A stretch of 5,750 nucleotides of DNA, from NCBI GenBank assembly GCA_003220955.1, contig QHTW01000036.1, positions 1,317 through 7,066 on the forward strand, read 5' to 3'. The position numbers and the translations under genes were made by a program. Within the stretch, counting starts at the first letter, position 1. Each line of letters opens with the position of its first letter. Shown piece by piece: positions 5,102 through 5,750 of the stretch. Below the pieces are notes generated by a model, which was given only the letters and a program-made list of their open reading frames with translations, was not told the DNA's origin and made no database searches. This stretch comes from Gemmatimonadota bacterium. Lineage in GTDB: Bacteria > Gemmatimonadota > Gemmatimonadetes > Gemmatimonadales > GWC2-71-9.

Positions 5102-5750
5102 CTACTCCTCCAACAACGCCCGCTTCTCGCTGCGGGCCAGCTTGCGGCGCTCGGTCGCGCCGAGGAGGCGCTTCCGCAGCCGCACCGACGACGGCGTCAC
5201 CTCGATCAGCTCGTCGTCCTCGATGTACTCCAACGCCAGCTCCAAGGTCATCTGGCGCGGCGGCTCCAAGATAATCATCTCGTCCGCCGCCGTCGTACGC
5301 ATGTTCGTCAGCTTCTTTTCCTTCGTCGCGTTCACGTCCATATCACCCGGCCGCACGTGCTCCGCGATGATCATCCCCTCGTACACCGGATCCCCAGGCT
5401 GTACGAACATCGTACCGCGCTCCTGAAGATTGAAGAGCGCGTACGCGACCACCACCCCCTCCCGGTCCGCCACCATCACACCGCGGTTCCGCCCCGATAG
5501 CGGACCGGCCCACAAATCATACTCGAAGAAGCGGTGGTGGATGATTCCCGTCCCCCGCGTATCCGTCAAGAACTCCGAACGATACCCCAGCAGCCCGCGC
5601 GCCGGGATCTTGAACCGCATCCGCACCATCCCCAGGCCGGGGTTCTTCATATCCAGCATGGTCGCGCGGCGCGGGCCAAGCTTCTCCATCACGACCCCGA
5701 CGTACCCCTCCGGGCAGTCGATCATCAGCTCCTCGTACGGCTCGAGCCGC
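5102..5750 (-). CDS. typA: Translational GTPase TypA/BipA, C-terminal part (5' partial)
   Basis: TypA (BipA) is a ribosome-binding GTPase related to EF-G, needed for ribosome assembly or translation under stress such as low temperature. The window holds the last 215 codons. The frame is open to the edge and reads RLEPYEELMIDCPEGYVG, so the ATG at 5725 is internal and the GTPase domain lies outside. Family signatures: EPYE...ID.PE.YVG (end of domain III/V region), RFKIPARGLLGYRSEFLTDTRG (described here in two parts, RFKIPARGLLG and YRSEFLTDTRG), the BipA-specific C-terminal domain with G.NRGVMV, VAYALFNLQERG, PVYEGMIIAEH, VNATKEKKLTNMR and EYIEDDELIEVTP, then SVRLRKRLL. The C-terminal domain is complete, ends at TAG 5102-5104 and shows no indel. 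It is the lead gene of a probable minus-strand unit with the acidic protein. Confidence 0.96.
   Translation of the reverse strand, partial: RLEPYEELMIDCPEGYVGVVMEKLGPRRATMLDMKNPGLGMVRMRFKIPARGLLGYRSEFLTDTRGTGIIHHRFFEYDLWAGPLSGRNRGVMVADREGVVVAYALFNLQERGTMFVQPGDPVYEGMIIAEHVRPGDMDVNATKEKKLTNMRTTAADEMIILEPPRQMTLELALEYIEDDELIEVTPSSVRLRKRLLGATERRKLARSEKRALLEE

Noticed and set aside
5090..5500. Plus-strand open frames opposite typA
   Set aside because: They are complements of a confidently identified typA and read as His/Arg/Leu-rich shadows.

Overview
The window is GC-rich, with strong G/C preference at codon third positions. The first gene resembles the Oar-like TonB-dependent receptors that are abundant in Gemmatimonadota: a carboxypeptidase-regulatory-like N-domain, a plug with a VAGQRP...LDG motif, and a tail that looks like LTxxQ. 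This makes a soil or sediment Gemmatimonadota-like bacterium the best guess. It rests on recalled family style, not on a search.

Layout. Plus strand, 1-3336: one large outer-membrane receptor gene, entering from the left edge and now broken into three reading frames. The first break is a 5-bp tandem duplication at 1573-1582. The second is an indel, most likely in the C-runs around 3010-3032. What looks like a separate 94-aa gene (3053-3336) is probably the helical C-terminal tail of the same protein. Positions 3337-3467 (131 bp) hold no gene, and I see no convincing promoter or terminator there. Plus strand, 3468-about 4376: a cysteine-type (PTP-like) phytase with an intact catalytic core. 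Its C-terminal part is spread over two other frames (shifts near 4170 and 4299) and includes an unusual CX5CX5CX2C cluster. Plus strand, about 4377-4769: a coding-like remnant of unknown function whose frame runs straight into a tRNA fragment on the other strand.

Minus strand, read right to left: the 3' end of typA/bipA (translational GTPase, 5750-5102), a 30-bp gap with a good Shine-Dalgarno, an 81-aa extremely acidic protein (5071-4826), then two bases later a perfect 18-bp inverted repeat that is also a four-copy 8-bp tandem repeat, and finally the 5' half of a tRNA (probably tRNA-Ile) that stops at its anticodon loop (4780-4747).

The two halves of the window look different. The minus-strand genes are clean. 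Every plus-strand gene carries at least one indel, and the plus-strand block ends abruptly at a half tRNA. This fits a decaying accessory block abutting a tRNA locus. Uncorrected long-read indels, or an assembly chimera at about 4747, would look similar and cannot be excluded from sequence alone. Functionally, the receptor and phytase could form a phosphate-scavenging pair, and typA plus the acidic protein could be co-transcribed. Both are inferences from position.
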